A stretch of DNA of 64,000 bases from assembly GCA_963821325.1 (NCBI GenBank), contig CAWGDC010000002.1:248001-312000 (forward strand). Reading direction: 5' to 3'. The position numbers and the translations under genes were made by a program. The DNA comes from PALSA-555 sp963821325. GTDB lineage: Bacteria > Actinomycetota > Acidimicrobiia > IMCC26256 > PALSA-555. This document shows, one piece after another, positions 39,529 to 48,450 of the stretch. Within the stretch, counting starts at the first letter, position 1; each line of letters opens with the position of its first letter. The notes beneath the pieces were generated by a model. The model searched no databases. It was not told the origin of the DNA and was given only the letters and a program-made list of their open reading frames with translations.

Positions 39529-40416
39529 GTGAACCCCGTGCGCGTCGCCGAGGACCCGCCGTTCGCGGAGGGGCCGGTGTGGTGCCCGGGCCCCGGGCGG
39601 TCCGGCGGGACCCTCGTCTGCACCAGCGTCTCCGCCGGTGCCCTGTACCGCGTCGACCCCGCGACGGGGACGTGCACGGCGATCGCCGACGTCGGCGGCG
39701 GCGCGAACGGTGCCGCCCCGGCGACCGACGGCGGGTTCGTCGTCACCCAGAACGGCGGCCTCGACCTCGCGGCGATCGGCCTGTTCGACGACCCGCCCCC
39801 GACCCGGTCGGCGCCGCCGGGCCTGCAGCGCGTCGGACCCGACGGCGCGGTGCTCGTACCTCGCGTCGGCCGGGCTGCAGGCGCCGAACGACCTCGTCGT
39901 CGACGCCGACGGCACCGTGTGGTTCACCGACCCGCCGCCGTGGCCGCTCCCCGACGCCGCGCTCGGGCGGGTGTGGGGCTACCGGCCCGACGGGACGCTG
40001 ACCCGGCGCATCGACGGCCTCTGGTACCCGAACGGGATCGCGCTCGAGCCCGACGGGACGCTCGTCGTCGTCGAGAACGGGCTCATGGGTCGACCCCATT
40101 TCGGGCTGGTCCGCCTCGGCGCCGATGGTCCGGACCGGTTCGTGGACCAGACCGGTGACGGGTTCTGCGTCGACGAGGACGGCCGCTTCTACGTTGCGGG
40201 TGGACGGCACGGCGTCACCGTGCTCGACGCCGACGGCCGCACCGTCGAGGTGCTCCGCCTGCCGGGCCGCGGCGTGACCACGAACTGCTGCTTCGGCGGC
40301 GCCGACGGTCGGACGCTCTACGCGACCGACGCGATCCCCGGCGGGGTGTGGGCGTGGGAGGGCCTGCCCACCCCCGGGCCTGGCCCTGCACGGCTGGACA
40401 CCCGCCGCGGGGCTGA
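39529..40416 (+). CDS. SMP-30/gluconolactonase-like lactone hydrolase, frameshifted
   Basis: GTG 39529, 2 nt after the ligase stop. The propeller shows EDPPFAEGPVW (metal Glu), GAPNDLVVDADGTVWFTDP-like text (metal Asn/Asp), IDGLWYPNGIALEPDGTLVV (metal Asn) and TTNCCFGGADGRTLYATDA (metal Asp region). One break lies near 39860 and another near 40375, so the exact end (TGA 40416 proposed) is uncertain. Family members hydrolyse sugar or other lactones with a divalent metal. Its place behind a hydrolase and a CoA ligase suggests one catabolic route. Confidence 0.82.
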
Positions 40417-40482
40417 CCGCGGGTCGGGCGGGCGCGCCGAAAGGTGGCACGCTCGCGCCCGCGACCGAGCAGGGGGCGAGTG

Positions 40483-41259
40483 GTGCTATTGCGAGGAACG
40501 ACGATGGTGGTGTCGGGGGTCGGGCCGGGGCTCGGCCGCGAGATCGTCGCGGTCGCGGTGCGAGAGGGCGCCTCGGTGATGATGGGCGCCCGACGCCAGG
40601 AGAACCTCGAGGCCATCGCCCGCGAGCTCGACCCGTCGGGTGAGCGGGTCGGGTGGCACCGCACCGACATCAGCGACCCGGCCGCGGCCGCGGCGCTGGT
40701 GGACGCCGCGGTCGACCAGTTCGGGCGCCTCGACTCGCTCGTGAACTGCGCCGCGCTCGACACCGTGTTCGGCGGCCTCGAGGGCGCGGACTTCGACGCG
40801 TGGCGTCAGACGTTCGACGTCAATGTGTTCGGGACGCTACGGGTCTGCGAGGCGGCGATCCCGCATCTGAAGGAGCGGGGCGGCGCGATCGTGTTCATCG
40901 GGTCGCAGGCCGCCTACTGGCCCCAGCTGCCGCAGATGGCGTACGCGTCGTCGAAGGGTGCGCTCACCACCGCGATGTACTACCTGGCGAAGGAGCTCGG
41001 CCCGTCGAAGATCCGCGTCAACACGGTCGTCCCGACGTGGATGTGGGGGCCGCCCGTCGAGGGGTACGTCGACATGACCGCGCAGGGCACGGGCGTGTCA
41101 CGCGAGGAGGTGATCGCCGGGATCACCAAGAACATGCCGCTCGGCGAGATCCCCGCCGACGAGGACGTCGCCGAGGTCGTGGCCTTCTTCGCGTCCGACC
41201 GGGCGAGGCTCGTGTCCGGGCAGGCGCTGTTCGTGAACGCCGGCGAGTTCCCGCACTGA
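40483..41259 (+). CDS. Short-chain dehydrogenase/reductase
   Basis: 258 residues from GTG 40483, chosen because it yields the N-terminus LLRGTTMVVSGVGPGLGREI, a common SDR subfamily start; ATG 40504 would cut off the first strand. Catalytic Ser in IVFIGSQAAYW, Tyr/Lys in MAYASSKGALT, and the structural NCAA segment are all present. It ends inside a hairpin shared with the convergent split-barrel gene. Confidence 0.9.
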   Translation: MLLRGTTMVVSGVGPGLGREIVAVAVREGASVMMGARRQENLEAIARELDPSGERVGWHRTDISDPAAAAALVDAAVDQFGRLDSLVNCAALDTVFGGLEGADFDAWRQTFDVNVFGTLRVCEAAIPHLKERGGAIVFIGSQAAYWPQLPQMAYASSKGALTTAMYYLAKELGPSKIRVNTVVPTWMWGPPVEGYVDMTAQGTGVSREEVIAGITKNMPLGEIPADEDVAEVVAFFASDRARLVSGQALFVNAGEFPH

Positions 41260-41276
41260 GTCGCCGGCGGACTCAG
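41256..41276. terminator. Candidate bidirectional terminator hairpin
   Basis: CTGAGTC (41256-41262), a GC-rich 7-nt loop and GACTCAG (41270-41276) form a perfect 7-bp stem that contains the stop codons of both convergent genes. No T run follows, as is usual in high-GC genomes. Confidence 0.5.
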
Positions 41277-41710
41277 CCGAACTGCTTGGCGTAGTCGACG
41301 GTCCACCACCGCTCGGGCTGGACGCGCACGGCCACCTCGTCCGCGGCGGTCGCGGCGGTCGCCTCGAGGTACCGCGCCCCGAGCTCGATGCCGAGGTAGC
41401 GCTCGGCGATCGCGCGCCGCTCGGCGTCGTCGACGCGGTCCTCGACGGCGACGACGGGACCTTCGATGCTCACGTACTGGTACGGCGCGGCCTCGGTCTG
41501 CGCGCAGAGGCTGACCCGCTCACCGGGGCGGAGCAACGCCGCCTTGCGTGATGTGCGCCCGGTGAGGATCGTGAGCACCCCGCCGGCCTCGTAGGCGTAC
41601 CAGACCGGGACGGTGAGCGGCCCACGTCCGGGGTCGGTGACGCTCAGCACGCCGACGTGCACGCCGGCGAGGAACGCCTCCCGCTCCGCGACCGTCATCG
41701 CGAGGCTCAT
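41273..41710 (-). CDS. Split-barrel (PPOX/FDOR class) F420- or FMN-binding oxidoreductase
   Basis: 145 residues, intact. LAGVHVGVLSVTDPGRGPLT, VPVWYAYEAGGVLTILTGRT and RKAALLRPGERVSLCAQTEA follow the strand order of the pyridoxamine-phosphate-oxidase-like actinobacterial FDOR-B family. Many members use F420. Leaderless: TACCGT 7 nt before ATG 41710. Confidence 0.85.
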   Translation of the reverse strand: MSLAMTVAEREAFLAGVHVGVLSVTDPGRGPLTVPVWYAYEAGGVLTILTGRTSRKAALLRPGERVSLCAQTEAAPYQYVSIEGPVVAVEDRVDDAERRAIAERYLGIELGARYLEATAATAADEVAVRVQPERWWTVDYAKQFG

Positions 41711-41717
41711 CTCGGTG

Positions 41718-41723
41718 ACGGTA
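41718..41723 (-). promoter_or_regulatory. -10 box (TACCGT) of the split-barrel oxidoreductase gene, leaderless
   Basis: Minus-strand TACCGT ends 7 nt before ATG 41710, so this gene has its own promoter despite lying downstream of an operon. Confidence 0.55.
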
Positions 41724-41745
41724 CCCGCGGGGTCGTCCCGCCCCG

Positions 41746-42788
41746 TCAGCTCGAGAACACGATGTGGCCCTCGGCGTGGGTGACGGTCGGCCCCGTGGCC
41801 ACCCGGCGCGTCTCGCAGGCGGCGCCGGTCCCGGCGGCGGGACCCAACCCGACCGGGGCGCAGGACACGTCGATCGTCGCGGCGCCGCCCTCTGTGGCGA
41901 CGAGCAGGTCGCCGGGTCGCACGCCCGCGCCCAGCAGCGCCGCGCCCGTCAGGGTGAGGACGTGGTCGGTCCCGGGGTGCCGGTTGCCGGGCACGCCGAG
42001 GTCGGCGAGGTACGCCGTGCTCGTCGGGCCGAATTCCGGGGGGACGAACCCGGTGCTCTCGACGCCGAGGTCGCCCCCGGCGGGGAGACCGGAGTCGGTG
42101 ATGGTCGTGGTGCGGCCGTCCGGCGCGAACGCGACGACCCGTCCGCTCGTCTCGTCGGCCGCGACGAGGTCGCCGCCGTAGGGTCCGAACGTGGCGGGCG
42201 CGACGCTCATGCCACCCTCCACCGCGGCCCGGTCGTGGTCAGGGCGCGCGCGACGCCGTCGCAGTCGACGGTCAGCACGACGGTGCTGTGCGGCCCCCGG
42301 GCGGTGACGAGCAGCCGGTACCCGAAGCGGCCGACCGTGTCGAAGGCGATGCCGGTCGGGACGTCCCCGACGGGCAGCGAGACGGCCCGCCGCGCCTGAC
42401 CGTCGGGGTCGACGAGGACGACACCCGGATGCGCCGACGGGTCGAGGGCGTAGACCTCGTCCTGGTGGAACGCGCAGTCGGCCCCGTCGACCGGCTGGTC
42501 GGGGGTCATCGCCAGGTACGGCTCGCCGTGCCGCGGGCCGGCGTAGCCGCCGGGGCCGCGGGCGAACGGCTGCAGCGTCGTGCCGGTCAGCAGCGAGAGG
42601 CGACCCGACGCGGTGACGACGAAGCTGCCGTCGAGGCGTGGGCCGGCGAGGTCCACGACGCCTGGGATCCGCACCGTGGGCGTCCACGACGCGAGGGGCG
42701 GCGGCGCGGCGGCCGCGTGGCTCGCGGACGCGGTGAGCGCGGCGGCGACCAGCCGGAGGGCGCGCGCCGCCGCCCCGGCGGCCGTCAC
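41746..42788 (-). CDS. Secreted beta-propeller-like protein of unknown function, one frameshift
   Basis: GTG 42788 overlaps the upstream oxidase stop (GTGA). A signal peptide (ALRLVAAALTASASHAAAAP) is followed by repeated short strands: VVDLAGPRLDGSFVVTASGR, VVLVDPDGQARRAVSLPVGD, PTGIAFDTVGRFGYRLLVTA, and after a break near 42215 PYGGDLVAADETSGRVVAFA. The pattern suggests a six- or seven-bladed propeller. It has two Cys pairs. Its export and coupling with a flavin oxidase suggest a partner or binding protein; the function is not known. Confidence 0.65.
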
Positions 42789-43843
42789 CGTGCGCTCGGG
42801 GTCACGAGGTCGCGGGTGATCGCCGCGAGCTCGGCCGCGCCGCAGAACGCCATCGTGCGTCGCAGGTCGCGCGTCAGGAGGTCGAGCACGGCGGCGACGC
42901 CGTCTGCGCCGTCGAGCGCGAGGCCCCACACGACGGGTCGGCCGACCAGGACGGCGCGGGCTCCGAGCGCACGGGCGCGCAGCACGTCGGCGCCGGTCCG
43001 GATGCCGCCGTCGACGTACACCTCGGCGTCGTGTCCCACCGCGTCGGCGATCTCGGGCAGCACGTCGCCGGTGGCCACGCAGCCGTCGACCAGCCGGCCG
43101 CCGTGGTTCGACACGACGATCCCCGCGGCGCCGGCGGCGACGCACGCGCGGGCGTCGTCGGCTCGCAGGACGCCCTTGACGACGACCGGGAGGCCGGTCC
43201 ATTCGTGGAAGCACGCCAGGTCGTCGGGGGTGATGCTCGGGTCGAAGTCGGCGAGGGCGGCGAGCAGGTCGGCGTCGGCGCGTCCGGGCGGGGCCAGGTT
43301 CGGGAACGGGAGGCCGGGCGGCGCGGCGGTGGCGGAGCGACGGTCGACCGGGACGGCGGCGCCGTCGACGCTGGCGACGATCGCCTGGTAGCCGGCGTCG
43401 CGGGCCCGCTCGGCGAGCGCGCGGGTGCGGCTGCGGTCGCGCAGCAGGTACATCTGCGCCCAGCGCGGCGCGCCCGGCGCGGCGGCGGCCACGGCCTCGA
43501 CGGAGCGGCTCGCGGCCATCGAGACGACCATGATCGTGTGGGCGCGCTGCGCGCCGCGGGCGGTGGCCTCCTCGGCGTCCGGTGCGGCGAGCTGTTGCAT
43601 CGCGGTGGGCGCGACGAGGATGGGCGCATCGACGGGGGTGCCGAGCACGGTGGTGGCGGTGTCGACGTCGTGCACGTCGCGTAGGACGTGGGGCTGCAGC
43701 GCCCAGCGCGCCCACGCCGCGAGGTTCGCGGCCCGGGTGCGGTTGTCGTCCGACCCGCGGTTGATGTACTCGGCGGCGCGCGGATCGAGCCGCTCGGTGG
43801 CCCGCGACTCGAGGTCGCGCAGGTCGGTGACCGCGTCGCTCAT
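42785..43843 (-). CDS. FMN-dependent alpha-hydroxy acid oxidase/dehydrogenase (first paralogue)
   Basis: 352 residues, intact. The FMN barrel shows PILVAPTAMQQLAAPDAEEA, VVVKGVLRADDA (Lys223, FMN N1), GIVVSNHGGRLVDG (catalytic His247, substrate Arg250) and VYVDGGIRTGADVLRA. This places it with lactate oxidase, glycolate oxidase and lactate monooxygenase relatives. It oxidises an L-2-hydroxy acid. It is coupled to the secreted propeller downstream and lies 79 bp after the epimerase. Confidence 0.92.
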   Translation of the reverse strand: MSDAVTDLRDLESRATERLDPRAAEYINRGSDDNRTRAANLAAWARWALQPHVLRDVHDVDTATTVLGTPVDAPILVAPTAMQQLAAPDAEEATARGAQRAHTIMVVSMAASRSVEAVAAAAPGAPRWAQMYLLRDRSRTRALAERARDAGYQAIVASVDGAAVPVDRRSATAAPPGLPFPNLAPPGRADADLLAALADFDPSITPDDLACFHEWTGLPVVVKGVLRADDARACVAAGAAGIVVSNHGGRLVDGCVATGDVLPEIADAVGHDAEVYVDGGIRTGADVLRARALGARAVLVGRPVVWGLALDGADGVAAVLDLLTRDLRRTMAFCGAAELAAITRDLVTPSAR

Positions 43844-43922
43844 CTCGTCGGCCCGCTGCTCGTGCCCGTCCGCCTCCCCGGGGTGGGACCCGGGACGGGC
43901 GGTCGCGTGACCCGGGCGGCGC

Positions 43923-44840
43923 TCATCGGGTGAGCCGCTCGGGGTGGCGGGCCTCGACGAGGCGGCGCATGCCGGTCCGCCAGGGCACCTGGGTGGCGCC
44001 GAGCAGCTCGTGCATGCGGGTCACGTCGGCCCACAGGGGCGTCGGCGCGGTGTCGGTGTACTCGATGCGGGGCGGGACGCCGACGAGCTCCCCGAGGTAC
44101 TCGCAGTACTCCTCGGCGCTCACCGTCTCGCTGCCCGCCCAGTTCACGACGTGCGGCGGCACGCGCCCGGCGGTGAGGGCGCGCACGCCGAGCGTGACGT
44201 AGTCGTCCTCGTAGATCGGGTCGTAGCGGTTCGGCGCGTCGGGGTGGAGGCGCAGCACGCGGCCCGCGACGAGTCGGTCGAGGCGATCCGCGGGCGCGCC
44301 GCCCAGCGGCCCGTACGTGGAGAAGATCCGGATGATCGTCGTCGGCACGGCGTGCTCCTCGGCGGCGAACGCGACGACGGACTCGGCGGCGATCTTGGAG
44401 AGGCTGTACACGCCGAGGTGCACGCCGGGCGGGTCGTCCTCTCGCAGTGGCCGAGCGCCTTGGTAGGCGTACACCGAGCCCGTCGAGCAGAACACGAACC
44501 CGGCGGCGTCGCGGTAGCGGGCCACGAGGCGGCCGCTCGCCGCGGCGTTGACCTCGAACGCGCGTCGCCACGGGACGTCGCGGCCGAGCGCGGCGCCGGC
44601 GTGGAACACGTAGTCGGCGTCGGGCAGCGTGGCGGGGTCGTCGCACCCGAGGTCGGTGGGGAGGGGCACGACCCCGATCGCGTCGAGACGGGCCCGGGCC
44701 GCGGGGTCGGTGAGGCGCGCCGCGCCGTACACCGTGTTCGCCGCGGCGAGCGCCCGGGCGATCGGGAACGCGACGCGGCCGGTGGCGCCGGTGACGAGCA
44801 CCCGTTGGCCCGCGAGGCCGGTCGGGTCGCCGGGGCTCAC
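43923..44840 (-). CDS. NAD-dependent epimerase/dehydratase (extended SDR)
   Basis: 305 residues from GTG 44840, overlapping the P450 stop as GTGA. QRVLVTGATGRVAFPIARAL is the nucleotide motif, FVFCSTGSVYAYQG holds the catalytic Thr/Ser, and VYSLSKIAAESVV the Tyr/Lys pair. The substrate loop (PNRYDPIYEDDYVTLG) is like sugar-nucleotide epimerases, but coupling to a P450 suggests a hydroxy-intermediate dehydrogenase instead. Confidence 0.9.
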   Translation of the reverse strand: MSPGDPTGLAGQRVLVTGATGRVAFPIARALAAANTVYGAARLTDPAARARLDAIGVVPLPTDLGCDDPATLPDADYVFHAGAALGRDVPWRRAFEVNAAASGRLVARYRDAAGFVFCSTGSVYAYQGARPLREDDPPGVHLGVYSLSKIAAESVVAFAAEEHAVPTTIIRIFSTYGPLGGAPADRLDRLVAGRVLRLHPDAPNRYDPIYEDDYVTLGVRALTAGRVPPHVVNWAGSETVSAEEYCEYLGELVGVPPRIEYTDTAPTPLWADVTRMHELLGATQVPWRTGMRRLVEARHPERLTR

Positions 44841-46037
44841 CCCGCGGCGCGTGTCTCGATCGGCAGGCGTCGCGGCCCGACCTCGAAGTAGGTGGGCACG
44901 TTCTCGAACTCGAACCCGTCGGCGAGGCGCACCGACCCCGCGGTGAACCGGGCGAGGAACGTCGTGAGCCCGACCCGGGCGACGGTGCGGGCCAGCGCGG
45001 CGCCGGGGCACACGTGCTGGCCGTAGCCGAAGGTGAGGTGCTGATCCGCGTTGGCTCGGGCCACGTCGAACGACGCGCCGTCTCGGAACACCGCCTCGTC
45101 CCGGTTCGCCGACGCGGTCCCGACGATGACGCGCTCGCCGACCGGCACCGCCCGCTCGCCGACCGCCGTCGCGTGGACGCAGCCCCGCGGGATGAACAGC
45201 ACCGGCGGCGCCAGCCGCAGGCTCTCCTCGATCGCCCCAGCGAGCGCCGCGTCGCTCGCCCGTACCGCCGACTCCACCGCCGGGTCGGACAGCAGCTCGA
45301 CGAGCAGGTTGCCGAGCAGCTGGCTCGTCGTCGTGAGCCCGCCGGTGATGAGGTTCCGCACGAGGGCGCGCACCTGCCGGCGGGGCAGGCGCTCCCCGTC
45401 GCTCTCCAGGTGGACGAGGCGGGCGAGCACGCCGCGGTCGGCGTCGCTCTCACCCTCGCGCTGGGCGATCTGGTCGTCGATGTAGCCGGCGAACTCGGGG
45501 AACGCCGCGGCGAAGCCCTCGCCGTTCTCGGTGCAGTTCGTCGCCGGGAAGTCGCTCTCCATCAGCTCCTTCGCCCAGCCGGCGAGCCGGTCGGCGTCCT
45601 CGGCGGGGAGGCCGAGCAGGTGGACCGTCACCCGGTTCGGGAGCGGGACGGTGAACGCCGGCACGAGGTCGCTCGCCCCCGGCACCGGGACCGCGGCGAG
45701 GAGCCGGTCCGCGGTCTCGGCGATGAACGGCTCGGCCTGGTGCACCACCCGCGGGGTGAGGGCGGTGACCACGACCCGGCGGACGAGCGTGTGACGCGGC
45801 GGGTCGAGCTCGCCGAGGAGCCGATCCTCGGGTGGGATCTCCACGCCGGGCGCCTTGAACCCGGACGCGTTCGAGAACGACTGGATGTCGCGCAGCACGT
45901 CACGGCATTCCGCGTACCGGGTGACGTACGGCATGCCACCGACGATCGTCGCCACAGGGCCGGCGTCGCGGCAGCTGGGCCAGCAGGGGCCACGCCTCGT
46001 CGGGCGGCCGGCGGTCGAAGGGGTCGTAGGTGCTCGT
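44837..46037 (-). CDS. Cytochrome P450, N-terminus frameshifted
   Basis: Core P450 from about 45955: I-helix LITGGLTTTSQLLG, K-helix IEESLRLAPPVLF (ExxR), and the heme loop LTFGYGQHVCPGAALAR with the thiolate Cys. It is a soluble class I-type enzyme that needs ferredoxin, none of which is adjacent. Upstream sequence TSTYDPFDRRPPDEAWPLLA is a standard P450 N-terminus, joined by a break near 45965. Its first codon is ACG at 46037, exactly 6 nt after a TAGCGT box; a miscalled ATG is likely. Confidence 0.9.
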
Positions 46038-46043
46038 GGCCCG

Positions 46044-46049
46044 ACGCTA
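46044..46049 (-). promoter_or_regulatory. -10 box (TAGCGT) before the P450 gene
   Basis: Minus-strand TAGCGT ends 6 nt before the ACG at 46035-46037, matching the leaderless spacing seen for other genes here. Confidence 0.5.
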
Positions 46050-46060
46050 TCCGCGCGACG

Positions 46061-47144
46061 TCAACGGGGTGCGGGGGAGACCGTCGTGGCGTCGAGCGCC
46101 GCGAGGGAGCCCCGTCCGAGGAGCGTCATCGTGGTGCGCAGCTCGTGGTCGAGCAGCGCGAGGACCCGGGCGACGCCCGCCTGCCCCGCGGCGGCGAGGC
46201 CGTACGCCGCGGCGCGTCCGACGAGCACGGCCCGGGCGCCGAGGGCGACGGCCGTCGCGACGTCGGCGCCGCTCGTGACGCCACCGTCGAGCAGCACCTC
46301 GACGTCGTCGCCGACCTCCGCGACGACCTCGGCCAGCACGTCGAGGGTCGCGGGCGCCGGGTCGAGCTGGCGGCCCCCGTGGTTGGACACGTACACCGCG
46401 GCGGCGCCGGCGTCGACCGCGGCGCGGGCGTCGGCCGCGCCGAGGATCCCCTTGACCGCGAAGGGCAGCCCGGCCGCGGCGGCCGCGTCCGCCAGGCGGG
46501 CCCACGTCCAGGTCGGCCGGTCCAGGCGCTGGGTGTGCCCGAAGTACTCCACGACGTCGATTCCGGAGTCCGGACCGAAGTTGCCGAGGGTGAGATGGGT
46601 GGTCGGCGCGACGCCGAACGGTGCGGTGCGACGCCGGATCCCGACGACCGGCGCGTCGACGGTCACGCACAGCGCCGCGTAGCCGGCGGCGGCGGCGCGG
46701 CCCGCCAGCCGCGCGAAGTCCGCTTCGTCGCCGAGGAGGCTGAGCTGGAACACCCGGGCGGCGTCGGGTGCCGCCGCGGCGACCACCTCGAGCGGCGCGG
46801 CAGTGAGCTCGGGGACGACGGCGACGGTCCCGTGCTCGGCGCAGGCACGCACGACGGCCGGGAAGCCGTCGGGGTGCAGGCGGGTGTCGCCGGCGAACGG
46901 AGCGACGAGCACCGGACACGCGACGGGGATGCCGAGGACCGTCGTGGTCAGGTCGGGCGGCCCGATCCCGGTGAGGACGCGCGTGGCGCAGCTGCCACCG
47001 GCCGAACGCGGCGCGGTTCTCGTCGACGGTGCGCTCGTCGCCGGCGCCGCCCGCGACGAAGTTCCAGGCCTCGTCGTCGAGCCGCGCCCGTGCCGCGGCC
47101 GCGGCGTCGTCGACGCTGCGCAGCCCGGCGGCGTCGACGGTCAC
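46061..47144 (-). CDS. FMN-dependent alpha-hydroxy acid oxidase/dehydrogenase (second paralogue), one frameshift
   Basis: GTG 47144 overlaps the dehydrogenase stop as GTGA. N-terminal ARARLDDEAWNFVAGGAGDE contains the family's YxxxxGGA-like start; after a break near 46990 come VLVAPFAGDTRLHPDGFPAV, FAVKGILGAADA (Lys), VYVSNHGGRQLDPAPATLDV (His and Arg) and VLLDGGVTSGADVATAV. About 360 residues. It is clearly diverged from the copy at 42785, e.g. in the substrate loop, so the two probably act on different 2-hydroxy acids. Confidence 0.9.
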
Positions 47145-48135
47145 GGCCGGCGGGGTGGCAGGTCGGCCGGGTCGGCCTCGTGGAGCAGCGGCGCGCCCCG
47201 CGCGGTACCGGTCGAGGTTGTCGAGGAACAGGTCGACGGCACGCTCCAGGCGCCCGGCGCCGCCCGACGACGAGTGCGGCGTCACGACCACGCGGGGATG
47301 GTCCCAGAACGCGCTCTCGGGGGCAGCGGCTCGGTGTCGAACACGTCGAGGATCGCCGTCTCGGGCACGCCGCGTGCGAGGGCGCGGAGCAGGGCGGCCT
47401 CGTCGACGAGCGCGCCGTGTGCCACGTTCACCAGCACCGACCCGGGGCGCATCGCCGACAGGAACGTGTCGTCGACGAGCTGGCGGGTCGTCGGGGTGGC
47501 CGGCGCGGCGAGCACCACGACGTCGGCGCGGGGCACGGTCTCGAGCAGCTGCTCGGGTCGCAGCACCTCGGCGACCGGCTCGTCGCCGCGGGACGGCGGC
47601 GCACGCCGAGGACCCGGGCGCCGAACGCGCCGGCGTGTATCGCCACCGCCGTCCCGATGGCGCCCAGCCCGACCACGAGCCACGTGGTGCCGTGCACCTC
47701 GCGGAACCCGTGGTGGCGCCACGCCCGCGCCGCCTGGGCGTCGCGCCACCGGTCCAGCTGCTGGTAGTGGGAGAGGACGACGGCCAGGACGTACTCGGCG
47801 ATCGGGATGGCGTTGACGTGCGACGTCGTCACGCGCACCCCCCGCTCGGCGAGCCCCGCGTAGAACGGCAGGTCCACCCCCGCGGCCGGGGAGTGCAGCC
47901 ACCGGACCGACGGCGCCGCCGCGACCACGTCGAAGAAGACGCGGACCACCCCGTCGTAGAACGCCTCGGCGGTCAGCCACGCCACCTCGGGCTGCGGGGC
48001 CGCACCGGGCGGCGCGCGGTCCACGACGACCTGCCCGTCGGGCTGCAGCCGCGCGAGGCGGACGGGCAGCCCCGTGGCGACGACCCGGTCGCCATAGCGC
48101 TGGTAGGTGTGCTCGGTGAGCAGCACCTCGATCAT
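47141..48135 (-). CDS. D-isomer-specific 2-hydroxyacid dehydrogenase, frameshifted
   Basis: ATG 48135; about 330 residues. RWLHSPAAGVDLPFYAGL, the NAD motif TTWLVVGLGAIGTAVAIHAG, VLAAPATPTTRQLVDDTFLS, ILDVFDTEPLP (catalytic Glu) and PRVVVTPHSSSGG (catalytic His) define the family. The usual N-x-x-R-G motif is NVAHGALVDE here, so the substrate-binding Arg is His. Breaks lie near 47595, 47320 and 47195; the proposed end PLLHEADPADLPPRRP with TGA at 47141 overlaps the next start. Confidence 0.87.
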
Positions 48136-48189
48136 CGACCAATGCTCCCGCGGCACGGCCGGTGCGGACGAGTCGAGTAGAACAGGGGT

Positions 48190-48403
48190 GTGCGACGCCC
48201 CGGCCCGTCGAGCACGATGCTGTGGCTGCGGGTCCTGCTCGTGGTCCTCGGTTTCGCGCTCGGCGCTCTTCCTCTTCGCCATCGGGGCGGTCGTCGGCGG
48301 GACGATCATCCTCGCCCTGGCGGTGGTGCGGACCGCGATGCTGCTGGAGTGGGCGCGACGGCGACACCAGTTCCAGCGCCGCTTCACCGGCCGCGACCTC
48401 TAG
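48190..48403 (+). CDS. Small two-helix membrane protein, one frameshift
   Basis: From GTG 48190 two hydrophobic segments (LWLRVLLVVLGFALG and LFLFAIGAVVGGTIILALAV) are joined across a break near 48268, then a basic tail RRRHQFQRRFTGRDL. About 70 residues, no known family. A TAGAAC box ends 7 nt before the GTG, similar to the leaderless promoters but lacking the final T. Confidence 0.5.
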
Positions 48404-48450
48404 ACGCGGCGCCCGGCGTGGCGCGTGACCCCACCGATAGGCTCCCGACC

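Noticed and set aside
41746..47144. Mycofactocin system (an FMN 2-hydroxyacid dehydrogenase, MftD-like, is part of it)
   Set aside because: No mycofactocin precursor peptide, radical SAM maturase, chaperone or glycosyltransferase is present nearby; generic lactate-oxidase-type annotation fits both paralogues.
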